From Izhakiella capsodis (GTDB lineage Bacteria > Pseudomonadota > Gammaproteobacteria > Enterobacterales > Enterobacteriaceae), in assembly GCF_900115045.1 (NCBI RefSeq), contig NZ_FOVC01000005.1, positions 62,001-126,000 of the forward strand: a stretch of DNA of 64,000 bases, in the 5' to 3' direction. Numbering within the stretch: the stretch's first letter is position 1; each line of letters begins with the position of its first letter. Below the pieces are notes generated by a model. The model had not been told where the DNA came from, ran no database searches, and saw nothing but the letters and a program-made list of their open reading frames with translations. This document shows, one piece after another, positions 43,744 to 53,610 of this stretch. Position numbers and translations under genes: made by a program.

Positions 43744-46029
43744 TTAAATTTTACATGCGCCGCTTTCGCAGCCATCATCCTGAATTGAGGGAGCCAGATC
43801 GTTCTGAGCGTCTTCCGCGCCGTCGCGCGTGTTCTGGTAGTACAGCGTTTTCACGCCGAATTTATAGGCCGTGAGCAGATCTTTTAACAGCTGCTTCATC
43901 GGGACTTTGCCGTTCGGAAAGCGTGAGGGATCATAGTTGGTATTAGAGGAAATCGCCTGGTCGATAAACTTCTGCATTATGCCAACCAGCTGCAAATAAC
44001 CATCGTTGGAAGGCATTTCCCACAGTAGTTCATACTGCTGTTTCAGGCTTTCGTACTGCGGTACCACCTGACGCAGAATACCGTCTTTCGACGCTTTGAT
44101 ACTGATATGACCTCGTGGTGGCTCAATACCGTTGGTGGCATTTGAGATCTGCGACGAGGTTTCGGACGGCATCAGTGCAGAAAGGGTAGAGTTGCGCAGA
44201 CCATGGGTTTTTATCTGTTCACGCAGCGTTTCCCAATCAAGGTGCAGCGGTTCCTGGCTGATGGTATCCAAATCTTTTTTGTAGGTATCGATCGGTAAAA
44301 TACCCTGCGCATACGTCGTTTCGTTAAACCAGGGGCAGGCACCTTGTTCTTTCGCCAGTTCATTAGAGGCTTTCAGCAGGTAAAACTGAATTGCTTCAAA
44401 GGTTTTATGGGTCAGATTATTGGCGCTCCCATCGGAATAACGCACGCCATGTTTTGCCAGATAGTAGGCGAAGTTAATCACCCCAATCCCCAGCGTACGA
44501 CGCCCCATCGCGCCACGTTTGGCTGAGGGAATAGGGTAGTCCTGATAATCGAGCAGAGCGTCGAGGGCGCGTACCGCCAGAGTTGCCAGCTCCTCAAGAT
44601 CATCAAGGCGATTGATGGCGCCGAGGTTAAAGGCGGAAAGCGTACAGAGCGCGATTTCGCCATTCTCGTCGTTAACATCTTCCAGCGGTTTAGTGGGCAG
44701 CGCTATTTCCAGGCAGAGATTGGACTGGCGCACCGGTGCGATGCTCGGATCAAACGGGCTGTGCGTATTGCAGTGGTCAACGTTCTGAATGTAAATACGG
44801 CCGGTCGAAGCGCGTTCCTGCATCATTAATGAGAACAGGTCAACGGCCCGCAGGCGCTGCTTACGGATGCTTTCATCCTGTTCATATTGGATATAGAGGC
44901 GCTCGAACTCCGCCTGATCGGCAAAGAAAGCGTCGTACAGGCCGGGCACATCAGAGGGGCTGAAGAGCGTAATATCCTGGCCTTTTAGCAGTCGCTGATA
45001 CATGAGCTTATTGATCTGCACACCATAGTCCATATGGCGCACGCGATTACCCTCCACTCCCCGGTTGTTCTTCAGCACCAAAAGGCTCTCGACTTCCAGA
45101 TGCCACATTGGATAGAACAGCGTGGCCGCGCCACCCCGCACCCCGCCCTGGGAACAGGACTTCACCGCAGTCTGGAAGTGCTTGTAGAAGGGGATACAGC
45201 CCGTATGGAACGCTTCACCGCCGCGGATCGGGCTACCTAAGGCACGAATACGTCCGGCATTGATGCCGATGCCCGCACGTTGAGAAACATATTTAACGAT
45301 GGCGCTGGAGGTAGCATTAATTGAATCAAGGCTGTCTCCGCATTCGATCAGAACGCAGGAGCTGAACTGCCGGGTTGGCGTGCGCACGCCTGCCATAATT
45401 GGCGTTGGCAGAGAAATTTTGAAGGTAGATACCGCATCATAGAAGCGTCTAATGTAATCCATACGGGTTTCGCGCGGATAGCCGGAGAACAGGCAGGCAG
45501 CCACCAGAATATAAAGGAACTGCGCGCTTTCATAGATTTCGCCGCTGACGCGGTTCTGAACCAGATATTTTCCTTCCAGCTGTTTTACCGCCGCGTAGGA
45601 GAAGTTCATGTCACGCCAGTGGTCGATAAAACTGTCCATCTGCTCGAACTCCTCTTGACTATAGTCTTCCAGCAGGTGGCGATCGTATTTGCCCAATGCC
45701 ACCATGCGCACGACCTGATCGTACAACGCCGGCGGTTCGAACTGGCCATAAGCTTTTTTACGCAAATGGAAGATGGCAAGACGCGCTGCGAGATACTGAT
45801 AATCTGGCGCATCACGGGAAATCAGATCAGCGGCTGACTTAATGATAGTTTCATGGATATCTGCCGTTTTGATCCCTTCATAGAACTGGATGTGGGAACG
45901 CAACTCAACTTGTGAGACGGATACATTGCTTAGCCCTTCGGCAGCCCAGTCAAGGACACGATGGATTTTATCGAGGTTGATACGTTCGGTGCGGCCATCG
46001 CGCTTAGTGACAAGCAGACTCTGATTCAT
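43744..46029 (-). CDS. nrdA: Class Ia ribonucleotide reductase, alpha subunit
   Basis: NrdA is the catalytic subunit reducing NDPs to dNDPs. The 761 residues equal E. coli NrdA. An N-terminal ATP-cone (MNQSLLVTKRDGRTERINLDKIHRVL) gives overall activity control. The active-site cysteines are in SSCVLIECGDS (C225), NLCLEIALP (C439) and ALCTLSAFNLG (C462). The redox-relay pair C754/C759 is in the C-terminal CESGACKI. Two NrdR-like boxes lie about 80 and 115 bases upstream. Confidence 0.98.
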   Translation of the reverse strand: MNQSLLVTKRDGRTERINLDKIHRVLDWAAEGLSNVSVSQVELRSHIQFYEGIKTADIHETIIKSAADLISRDAPDYQYLAARLAIFHLRKKAYGQFEPPALYDQVVRMVALGKYDRHLLEDYSQEEFEQMDSFIDHWRDMNFSYAAVKQLEGKYLVQNRVSGEIYESAQFLYILVAACLFSGYPRETRMDYIRRFYDAVSTFKISLPTPIMAGVRTPTRQFSSCVLIECGDSLDSINATSSAIVKYVSQRAGIGINAGRIRALGSPIRGGEAFHTGCIPFYKHFQTAVKSCSQGGVRGGAATLFYPMWHLEVESLLVLKNNRGVEGNRVRHMDYGVQINKLMYQRLLKGQDITLFSPSDVPGLYDAFFADQAEFERLYIQYEQDESIRKQRLRAVDLFSLMMQERASTGRIYIQNVDHCNTHSPFDPSIAPVRQSNLCLEIALPTKPLEDVNDENGEIALCTLSAFNLGAINRLDDLEELATLAVRALDALLDYQDYPIPSAKRGAMGRRTLGIGVINFAYYLAKHGVRYSDGSANNLTHKTFEAIQFYLLKASNELAKEQGACPWFNETTYAQGILPIDTYKKDLDTISQEPLHLDWETLREQIKTHGLRNSTLSALMPSETSSQISNATNGIEPPRGHISIKASKDGILRQVVPQYESLKQQYELLWEMPSNDGYLQLVGIMQKFIDQAISSNTNYDPSRFPNGKVPMKQLLKDLLTAYKFGVKTLYYQNTRDGAEDAQNDLAPSIQDDGCESGACKI

Positions 46030-46518
46030 ATCGCGTTTTATCCTGTCCGTAATGAGAATGTATCCCCGTTTTATGCACTTACCGCTACGATATTCGTAAC
46101 TTAGTGGTTAAACACAATATATAGGGGGTACTGAATGAAAGAATCACTAGATGATGAATATTCTAGTAGGTTCCCCAGTAGCTACAAGTCTTGATTTTTT
46201 GAAAATTTTAAGGTTAGTGGTGCCGAATAATCTCAATGCCGCATAGCTAAAGGGCTGTGATTACTGTCAAGCGCAATTATCAATGTTTTTAAATTTGATC
46301 GAACGATGATTTCGTGTGCACTCCGGCGCGCGGTTGGTTTTATTTTATCCATGATAGAAAGCCAGCCAAAGTCTTCGGCATGTCCAGTACTCATCGGCAG
46401 TCTGATTGGCCGCAGCCGGTCTGTGAAACAGTAAAACGATTTGTCAGCCGAAGCAGCACTAAGAATTCATTATGATTGGAGGGACGTCGCCGGCGGTCTC
46501 CGGCAACGATTTGCCTGC
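46030..46518. other. nrdA-ubiG intergenic region (no gene)
   Basis: In this 489-base region the nrdA promoter side is marked by the two NrdR-like boxes. The rest shows no recognisable coding sequence. A DnaA-box-like TTATCCATG lies at 46345. In E. coli the autotransporter gene yfaL lies here, and no trace of it was seen. A GCCGG/CCGGC hairpin at 46490-46505 near the ubiG 3' end lacks a T-run. Confidence 0.6.
46112..46159 (-). promoter_or_regulatory. Paired NrdR-like boxes upstream of nrdA
   Basis: ACACAATATATAGGGG (46112-46127) matches the NrdR consensus ACACTATATATAGTGT at 13 of 16 positions. A weaker copy, TCACTAGATGATGAAT (46144-46159), matches at 9 of 16. Start-to-start distance is 32 bp, the three-helical-turn spacing typical of NrdR box pairs. 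NrdR with ATP/dATP represses nrd operons in this family. Confidence 0.75.
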
Positions 46519-47250
46519 TCAGTTGCCCTGAGGGCGCTGTGCGTGAAGCATATAATTCACGTCGACGTTACCACCGAGGTAAAATTTATTGGTCAGGGGA
46601 TTATAATGTAACCCAATAATGTGGCGCTCATGCAGGAAGGTTTGATCGATCCAATGCAGCAGTTCGGCAGGGCGAATAAATTTTTTTACGTCATGGGTGC
46701 CGCGCGGCACCATCCGCAGCACATACTCCGCGCCAATAATGGCCATCAGCCAGGCTTTGCTATTACGGTTAATGGTTGAAAAGAATACCTCGCCGCCGGG
46801 TTTCACCAGTCGCGCGCAGGCCGCTACAACAGAGGCTGGATTGGGAACGTGTTCCAGCATTTCCATACAAGTGACAACGTCGTAAAGACCGGCATGCTGT
46901 TCAGCATGGTCTTCAACGGTTTGCTGAACGTAGTTCATTACAAGACCGCTTTCTAAAGCATGCAACCGCGCCACTTCCAGCGGTTCGGCTCCCATGTCCA
47001 GTCCGGTTACCGTCGCGCCTTCGCGTGCCATGCTTTCGCTCAGGATACCGCCGCCGCAACCGACGTCCAGCACCACTTTACCGAACAGACCGTTAGCGCG
47101 GCTGGCAATGTAATTCAGTCGCAAGGGGTTAATACGATGCAGCGGTTTAAACTCACCCTCGGTATCCCACCAGCGCGAGGCGAGTGCTTCAAACTTTGCA
47201 ATCTCCTGTCTGTCAACGTTTTCAAAGCTGGTTTGCTGTTGTGTATTCAT
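46519..47250 (-). CDS. ubiG: Ubiquinone biosynthesis O-methyltransferase
   Basis: UbiG performs both SAM-dependent O-methylations in ubiquinone synthesis. The 243-residue protein (E. coli 240) has the Rossmann SAM-binding motif VVLDVGCGGGILSE, the acidic loop VTGLDMGAEPL, MEMLEHVPNP (reading CMEMLEHVPNP) and the membrane-associating segment around AEYVLRMVPRGTHDVKKFI. It is divergent from gyrA, as in E. coli. Confidence 0.97.
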   Translation of the reverse strand: MNTQQQTSFENVDRQEIAKFEALASRWWDTEGEFKPLHRINPLRLNYIASRANGLFGKVVLDVGCGGGILSESMAREGATVTGLDMGAEPLEVARLHALESGLVMNYVQQTVEDHAEQHAGLYDVVTCMEMLEHVPNPASVVAACARLVKPGGEVFFSTINRNSKAWLMAIIGAEYVLRMVPRGTHDVKKFIRPAELLHWIDQTFLHERHIIGLHYNPLTNKFYLGGNVDVNYMLHAQRPQGN

Positions 47251-47426
47251 TGGCTTACCACTCCACTTGATTTTGCGCGAGTATATCGCGTTCTGCGGTA
47301 AATGGGCAGGCGGCGAAAAAGCGCTATTTCGGTTTTTGAGCCATGCTTTTCATTCACCCGTAGGGCACTATGTGATATTATTTTGGACCTTTGAATCCGG
47401 GAATAATTTAGAAGGAAAGCGCCTAG

Positions 47427-50060
47427 ATGAGCGATCTGGCCAGAGAAATCACACCGGTTAATATTGAAGAAGAGTTAAAGAACTCTTATCTGGATTACGC
47501 GATGTCGGTCATTGTAGGCCGAGCGCTGCCGGATGTCCGAGACGGGCTTAAGCCAGTGCATCGTCGCGTACTGTTTGCGATGAATGTGCTGGGCAATGAC
47601 TGGAATAAGCCATACAAAAAATCGGCCCGCGTTGTGGGTGATGTTATCGGTAAATATCACCCTCATGGTGATTCTGCTGTTTACGACACTATTGTCCGTA
47701 TGGCTCAACCTTTCTCACTGCGCTATATGCTGGTCGATGGCCAGGGCAACTTTGGCTCAATCGACGGCGACTCTGCGGCGGCAATGCGTTATACCGAAGT
47801 GCGCATGGCAAAAATTGCCCATGAGTTACAGGCGGATTTGGAAAAAGAGACCGTTGATTTTGTCGCAAACTACGACGGTACCGAGCAGATCCCCGAAGTG
47901 ATGCCAACCAAAATTCCGAACCTGCTGATCAACGGCTCTTCAGGAATAGCGGTGGGTATGGCAACCAACATACCCCCGCATAACATCACCGAAGTTATCA
48001 ATGGCTGCCTGGCCTATATCGATAACGAAAACATTTCGGTTGAAGGGTTGATGGAATATATTCCCGGCCCCGATTTTCCAACCGCCGCGATTATTAACGG
48101 GCGTCGTGGGATTGAAGAAGCTTATCGTACTGGTCGCGGAAAAATTTATATCCGTGCGCGTGGTGAAGTTGAAGCTGACGCTAAAAGCGGTCGCGAAACC
48201 ATCATCATTCACGAAATTCCCTACCAGGTTAACAAAGCGCGACTGATCGAAAAAATCGCCGAGCTGGTCAAGGATAAGCGCGTTGAAGGCATCAGTGCAT
48301 TGCGCGATGAATCTGATAAAGACGGCATGCGTATCGTTATCGAAGTAAAGCGCGATGCCGTGGGTGAGGTCGTTCTTAATAATCTTTATTCACTGACTCA
48401 GCTGCAAATATCTTTCGGTATCAATATGGTTGCCCTGCATCAGGGACAGCCGAAGATCATGACGCTGAAGGATATTCTTGAAGCCTTTGTGCGTCACCGT
48501 CGCGAAGTGGTTACGCGCCGTACCATCTTTGAACTGCGTAAAGCGCGTGACCGCGCTCATATTCTGGAAGGTCTGGCGGTAGCGCTGGCGAATATCGATC
48601 CCATCATTGAGCTTATTCGCCGTGCGCCAACGCCGGCTGAAGCTAAAGCAGGCCTGATGGCACAGTCCTGGACGCTGGGCAACGTGGCGGCAATGCTTGA
48701 ACGTGCCGGTGATGATGCTGCCCGCCCGGAGTGGCTCGAGGAGCAATACGGCATTCGTGACGGCCAGTATTATCTGACTGAGCAACAGGCACAGGCTATT
48801 CTGGACCTGCGATTGCAAAAGCTGACTGGCCTTGAGCACGAGAAGTTGCTTGATGAGTATAAAGAGCTACTTGAGCAGATTGCCGAGCTGCTACGCATTC
48901 TGGAAAGCGCTGAGCGCCTGATGGAAGTGATTCGGGAAGAACTGGAAGCCATGCGCGAGCAGTTTGGCGACAAACGTCGCACCGAAATTACCGCTAACAG
49001 TGCTGATATTAATATCGAAGATCTGATTAATCAGGAAGACGTGGTAGTCACACTGTCACATCAGGGGTATGTAAAATATCAGCCGCTGAGCGACTATGAA
49101 GCACAGCGCCGTGGTGGTAAAGGCCGTAGTGCGGCGAGAATTAAAGACGAAGATTTTATCGATCGATTGCTGGTGGCAAATACCCACGACACTATTCTCT
49201 GTTTTTCCAGCCGTGGCCGCCTCTACTGGATGAAGGTCTACCAGCTGCCGGAGGCCAGTCGTGGTGCCCGCGGTCGTCCAATTATCAACCTATTGCCGCT
49301 TGAGGCCAATGAGCGTATTACCGCTATCCTGCCGGTACGTGAATATGCCCAAGGCTGGAATGTATTCATGGCGACCGCCAATGGGACGGTGAAGAAAACG
49401 GCGCTTAGTGAGTTTAGTCGTCCACGCAGCGCCGGTATTATTGCGGTTAATCTGCGTGAAGATGATGAGCTGATCGGTGTGTCTCTGACCAACGGTCAGG
49501 ATGAAGCCATGCTGTTCTCCGCTGGCGGCAAAGTGGTGCGCTTTAGTGAGCAGGCAGTGCGACCGATGGGACGTACCGCTTCAGGTGTACGTGGTATCAG
49601 GTTGGCTGAAGGCGATCGCGTAGTATCATTAATCGTACCGCGTGACGAGGGGGCTATCCTGACCGTTACGCAAAATGGTTACGGCAAGCGTACTGGCAAC
49701 GACGAGTATCCCACTAAATCACGTGCGACCCAGGGTGTTATTTCAATTAAAGTCACAGAGCGTAACGGACCAGTGGTTGGTGCCGTTCAGGTTGTCGATG
49801 GCGATCAAATCATGATGATCACCGATGCCGGTACGCTGGTTCGTACCCGTGTATCCGAAGTCAGCGTGGTCGGACGTAACACCCAGGGGGTTATCCTGAT
49901 CCGCACAGCCGATGACGAAAACGTGGTAGGTTTGCAGCGCGTTGCTGAACCCGTCGAAGATGAAGAGCTGGATTCTATCGATGGTAGCGTGGCAGAAGGG
50001 GAAGATGAGATAGCTCCTGAGGCCGACAGTGACGATGCCCCTACAGAAGACGAAGAATAA
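47427..50060 (+). CDS. gyrA: DNA gyrase subunit A
   Basis: GyrA is the breakage-reunion subunit of DNA gyrase. The catalytic tyrosine is Y122 in AAAMRYTEV. The quinolone-resistance region reads GKYHPHGDSAVYDTIV, with S83 and D87 both unchanged, so no classical gyrA resistance mutation is present. The C-terminal beta-pinwheel contains the GyrA-box QRRGGKG (reading AQRRGGKGRSA). An acidic tail ends the 877-residue protein (E. coli 875). A GAAGGAAAG ribosome site precedes the ATG. Confidence 0.99.
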   Translation: MSDLAREITPVNIEEELKNSYLDYAMSVIVGRALPDVRDGLKPVHRRVLFAMNVLGNDWNKPYKKSARVVGDVIGKYHPHGDSAVYDTIVRMAQPFSLRYMLVDGQGNFGSIDGDSAAAMRYTEVRMAKIAHELQADLEKETVDFVANYDGTEQIPEVMPTKIPNLLINGSSGIAVGMATNIPPHNITEVINGCLAYIDNENISVEGLMEYIPGPDFPTAAIINGRRGIEEAYRTGRGKIYIRARGEVEADAKSGRETIIIHEIPYQVNKARLIEKIAELVKDKRVEGISALRDESDKDGMRIVIEVKRDAVGEVVLNNLYSLTQLQISFGINMVALHQGQPKIMTLKDILEAFVRHRREVVTRRTIFELRKARDRAHILEGLAVALANIDPIIELIRRAPTPAEAKAGLMAQSWTLGNVAAMLERAGDDAARPEWLEEQYGIRDGQYYLTEQQAQAILDLRLQKLTGLEHEKLLDEYKELLEQIAELLRILESAERLMEVIREELEAMREQFGDKRRTEITANSADINIEDLINQEDVVVTLSHQGYVKYQPLSDYEAQRRGGKGRSAARIKDEDFIDRLLVANTHDTILCFSSRGRLYWMKVYQLPEASRGARGRPIINLLPLEANERITAILPVREYAQGWNVFMATANGTVKKTALSEFSRPRSAGIIAVNLREDDELIGVSLTNGQDEAMLFSAGGKVVRFSEQAVRPMGRTASGVRGIRLAEGDRVVSLIVPRDEGAILTVTQNGYGKRTGNDEYPTKSRATQGVISIKVTERNGPVVGAVQVVDGDQIMMITDAGTLVRTRVSEVSVVGRNTQGVILIRTADDENVVGLQRVAEPVEDEELDSIDGSVAEGEDEIAPEADSDDAPTEDEE

Positions 50061-50075
50061 GTTTTTTATGCCAGT

Positions 50076-50106
50076 AAAAAAGGAGCCGTAAGGCTCTTTT
50101 TTTTTT
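50076..50106 (+). terminator. Rho-independent terminator after gyrA
   Basis: A GAGCC/GGCTC stem (50083-50096) with a GTAA loop is flanked by six A and followed by ten or more T residues. Confidence 0.92.
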
Positions 50107-50690
50107 GCCAGCAAAATCACAGCAACTTATACCCCTGTTGAATATCAATATATCCGGCAATCCTGTTAGATGCCGCTCTTGTAAGCCAGATTTGCGAGTG
50201 AAGTCGATCAGCAGCATTATCCTTTCGTCTGTGAGGCGTTTTACTGTTCTGTTGAAGACGACTGCGTTAGCGAAAATTTTAGACTCACGAATGCATTTAC
50301 GCTGATCGTTATTTCTTCAGATAATTAAAGGTTTCAGCGTTCGGCCTGATATTTTTCCCTACCCCGGGTGGTGAGTGTTTGTGAATGATGGAGAATTATT
50401 AAGGCTGGATTTTAGCGCCCCCGTCGCGATAATTAAACGAGATAGTCTCCGGCATTGATAGCCGTGACAACGTACTATCTCTGAACAGGAGTGTAGTCAT
50501 TCCTGTTACGCCGTGAGTCTGAAACAACAGGGGCGTACAATATCAATCTTAGCCGTTAATAATCTTAAGGACTCAGCATCTGTTTGCGTACATTTGCCGT
50601 CTGTGACTGGCTTTCTACAGGGGATAACGCTAGTGTATATCCAATTGATAACACCTGTCTTTCTGTCATGCATATTGCAGTGAGCACTCT
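50107..50690. other. gyrA-rcsC intergenic region
   Basis: The 584 bases between the gyrA terminator and rcsC carry no intact gene. They include a possible Ogr/Delta zinc-finger remnant at 50171-50328, and the rest should hold the rcsC promoter. No other recognisable element was seen. Confidence 0.55.
50171..50328 (+). pseudogene. Possible Ogr/Delta-type zinc-finger remnant
   Basis: Reading from 50171 gives CRSCKPDLRVKSISSIILSS then VRR. After one frame change near 50245 the sequence continues FYCSVEDDCVSENFRLT then NAFTLIVISS, ending at TAA 50326-50328. The pattern C-x2-C, a basic ser-rich middle, Y-x-C then C, then a Phe and Thr/Ile-rich end resembles Ogr/Delta late-gene activators of P2-like phages and their chromosomal relatives. 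There is no start codon in good context and the C-C spacing is one residue long. This is a pattern call made by eye. Confidence 0.35.
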
Positions 50691-53552
50691 TTGAAATATC
50701 TGGTTTCTTTTCGTACTACGCTTCGTATTTCCCGCTATTTGTTAAGGGGACTGGCGCTATTACTATGGCTATTGGGTGCACTGTTGACGGCGTTTTATAT
50801 TATTAACGCCTTGCACAAGCGAGAAGCGGCAATTCGCCAGGAGTTTACGGTTAACTATGAGCAGCTGGCTGCATTTGTGCGCGACTCTGTCAATGTTACA
50901 CGTCAGCTTAAATTTATTGCAGCGACGCGTCTGAACAGTTCTGCTAACGATCCGGGCACGGTCAACGGCACATTGTCATATAGGAATAACAACCTGCTGG
51001 CGTTCTATCCGCTGGACGCCAGAGCAGATTGCCATCTTATGGGTGGTGCATGGCATAACTCTCTGAATTCACTTAGCTATTTCCTGCGACACTGGAAATC
51101 CAATTTTACAACCTCATATGAATTAAACCGGGTTTTTTTTAGCAGTAGCGATAGTCGGTGCGTGGCAAACTTTAATGTCGGTAATATCGCCTTTGATCAG
51201 GATAAGACTTTCAAATCGCTGCAGGAGCATATTATTCGTTACCGTAACGGTAGCGATGGTGAGCGTAAGAACAGCATGGTATGGGTTTCGCCTGACGGTC
51301 AGGAGGGCGTTGGCTCTTTTTATATGATGACGTCGTTCTATCTGGCAAATAAGGTCTCGGCGCTGCTTGGTGTTGAGCAAAGTCTGCGTCTGGTAGATTT
51401 TATTATGCCAGGCAGTATGCCGGTGGTCGCCACGTTGGTGGATCAAAATAATCAACCGCTAATGAGCTCGTCTCGCTCAATTCCCGTTAACCAGAGTAAT
51501 TTACCCGCAGACTACAGCTGGTTTGGCTATATTGACAGCTATGATCAACTGGTTTTAAAGCGAGTATTGCCACCATCTAATTTAAGTATTGTTTATTCCG
51601 TGCCGAGTTCGGTATTGGTTGAACAGCTTAGGATGATGGTGGTTAATGCAATCTTATTGAATGTTATTGATGCATTAATTCTGGTCACGCTCGCCTGGTT
51701 TTTTGAGCGGCGTATGTTTTTACCGGCTGAGGATAATGCCCATCGGCTTGAAGAGCATGAGCAATTTAATCGTAAAATTGTCGCCTCCGCGCCGGTTGGT
51801 ATCTGTATTCTGCGTATCAGTGATGGTACTAATGTTCTCAGTAACGAGCTGGCGCATAACTATCTTAATATGCTGACTGAGCAGGATCGCCAGCGCCTGA
51901 CGGAGATGATCAACGGTCAGCAGGTAAATTTTGTTGATGTACTGACCGGTAGTAATACCAATCTGCAAATAAGTTTTGTCCACACGCGTTATCGTAATGA
52001 AAATGTGGCGATTTGCGTGCTGGTCGATGTGAGCGCCCGCGTCCAAATGGAGCAGTCTCTACATGAAATGGCGCAGGCGGCAGAACAGGCCAGCCAGTCA
52101 AAGTCGATGTTTCTGGCAACCGTCAGTCATGAATTGCGTACGCCACTGTATGGCATTATTGGTAATCTTGACTTGTTGCAGACTAAATCGTTGCCCAAAG
52201 GCGTTGATACGCTGGTTACCGCGATGGACAACTCATCAAATCTGCTGTTGAAAATTATCAATGATATCCTGGACTTTTCTAAAATAGAGTCTGAACAGCT
52301 ACGTATTGAACCGCGCGAGTTTTCGCCGGTTGAGATCCTGACGCATATAACTGCCAATTATCATTCGCTGATTGTAAAAAAGCATCTGGCTCTTTATGTA
52401 TTTATTGAAAGCGATGTACCTGCCTCTATGAACGGTGATCCTATGCGTTTGCAGCAAGTCATTTCAAATCTGCTGAATAACGCCATTAAATTTACCCACA
52501 TCGGTGGTATAACATTGCACGCATTTGTACGTGATGGCTACCTTGCTATTCGCGTGCGGGATACTGGTGTTGGCATACCGGCCCGCGAGGTGACGCGTCT
52601 GTTCGACCCTTTTTTCCAGGTGGGAACCGGCGTACAGCGTAACTTTCAGGGTACAGGTTTGGGGCTGGCCATCTGCGAAAAGCTGATTAACATGATGGAT
52701 GGCGACATTGAAGTGGACTCAGAGCCGGGTATGGGCAGTCAGTTCATTGTGCGCATTCCGCTATATAATGGCAGCGTGGTGGCGCCGTCGCTGAGTGAGG
52801 CACTTGTGGGGCAGCGTTGTTGGCTTGTAATGCGTAACGATGCGTTGGCTGCGTATCTCACGCGTTTGCTTGATGCGTACGGTTTTGAAGTGCTACGTAG
52901 TGACGCTCCCAGCTGGAGTGCTAAAGATATTGTTATTACCGACTTTCTGCACGACGTCAAACCCGCGGCGCGAACCGGCATTATTGTTGACAGTCGTCAT
53001 ATTGATGCACCTTTTGAGCGCCTGCCGGGAAACTGGATTATAAGCACGGCAACGCCGCATGAGCTGCCAGCGCTGCTGGAAAAAATTTACTGTGTGGAGA
53101 TTGATTCAAATGACGCAGAGGCCCAATTACCGGCGTTAGTACGTCCAGACTTAAACAATGACATTTTGATCTTGATAGTCGACGACCATCCGATTAACCG
53201 CATGCTGCTTTCCGAGCAGTTGTGTACCCTCGGATATCAGGTTAAAACAGCTCAGGACGGTATCGATGCGCTGAACGTTATCGGCCGCTCAGAAATCGAT
53301 ATCCTTCTCACCGACGTTAATATGCCTAACATGGACGGCTACCTCCTGACGCAGCGCCTGCGAGAAAGAGGGGTAAGTTTTCCTATTGTGGGTGTGACGG
53401 CCAACGCGTTGGCTGACGAAAAACTGCATTGTATTGAAGTGGGCATGGATATCTGCCTTTCTAAGCCGGTGACGCTTGATACGCTTCGTCAATCCTTAGC
53501 TTATTATGCAGGTCAGGTTCGCAAGGTGAGAGGGCGTAGGGATTCTTTGTGA
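50691..53552 (+). CDS. rcsC: Hybrid sensor histidine kinase RcsC
   Basis: RcsC is the inner-membrane sensor kinase of the Rcs envelope-stress phosphorelay. Its 953 residues comprise a short cytoplasmic start and membrane segment 1 (about 20-40). A periplasmic domain (about 42-315) and membrane segment 2 (about 316-336) follow. Then come a PAS-like linker (FNRKIVASAPVGICILR) and the HisKA domain with H480 (VSHELRTPLYG). The ATPase domain contains RVRDTGVGIPA and GTGLGLAICEKL. The receiver domain has D875 (LTDVNMPNMDGY). The start is TTG at 50691, as in E. coli, with no strong ribosome site. It is convergent with rcsB and separated by a bidirectional terminator. Confidence 0.97.
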   Translation: MKYLVSFRTTLRISRYLLRGLALLLWLLGALLTAFYIINALHKREAAIRQEFTVNYEQLAAFVRDSVNVTRQLKFIAATRLNSSANDPGTVNGTLSYRNNNLLAFYPLDARADCHLMGGAWHNSLNSLSYFLRHWKSNFTTSYELNRVFFSSSDSRCVANFNVGNIAFDQDKTFKSLQEHIIRYRNGSDGERKNSMVWVSPDGQEGVGSFYMMTSFYLANKVSALLGVEQSLRLVDFIMPGSMPVVATLVDQNNQPLMSSSRSIPVNQSNLPADYSWFGYIDSYDQLVLKRVLPPSNLSIVYSVPSSVLVEQLRMMVVNAILLNVIDALILVTLAWFFERRMFLPAEDNAHRLEEHEQFNRKIVASAPVGICILRISDGTNVLSNELAHNYLNMLTEQDRQRLTEMINGQQVNFVDVLTGSNTNLQISFVHTRYRNENVAICVLVDVSARVQMEQSLHEMAQAAEQASQSKSMFLATVSHELRTPLYGIIGNLDLLQTKSLPKGVDTLVTAMDNSSNLLLKIINDILDFSKIESEQLRIEPREFSPVEILTHITANYHSLIVKKHLALYVFIESDVPASMNGDPMRLQQVISNLLNNAIKFTHIGGITLHAFVRDGYLAIRVRDTGVGIPAREVTRLFDPFFQVGTGVQRNFQGTGLGLAICEKLINMMDGDIEVDSEPGMGSQFIVRIPLYNGSVVAPSLSEALVGQRCWLVMRNDALAAYLTRLLDAYGFEVLRSDAPSWSAKDIVITDFLHDVKPAARTGIIVDSRHIDAPFERLPGNWIISTATPHELPALLEKIYCVEIDSNDAEAQLPALVRPDLNNDILILIVDDHPINRMLLSEQLCTLGYQVKTAQDGIDALNVIGRSEIDILLTDVNMPNMDGYLLTQRLRERGVSFPIVGVTANALADEKLHCIEVGMDICLSKPVTLDTLRQSLAYYAGQVRKVRGRRDSL

Positions 53553-53563
53553 TAAATATCCGG

Positions 53564-53594
53564 CAATAAGCCGGGAAAGTTTCCCGGCTTATTG
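53564..53594. terminator. Bidirectional terminator between rcsC and rcsB
   Basis: CAATAAGCCGGGAA pairs with TTCCCGGCTTATTG (53564-53594). The long near-perfect stem serves convergent rcsC and rcsB. Confidence 0.88.
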
Positions 53595-53610
53595 AGTTGA
53601 ACCGCGTAGC

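Noticed and set aside
46345..46353. DnaA-box-like TTATCCATG near nrdA
   Set aside because: It is a single site with two mismatches to the consensus. This is too weak to call an operator, although nrdA is DnaA-controlled in E. coli.
47663..47690. Possible quinolone-resistance change in gyrA
   Set aside because: S83 and D87 are both the sensitive-type residues.
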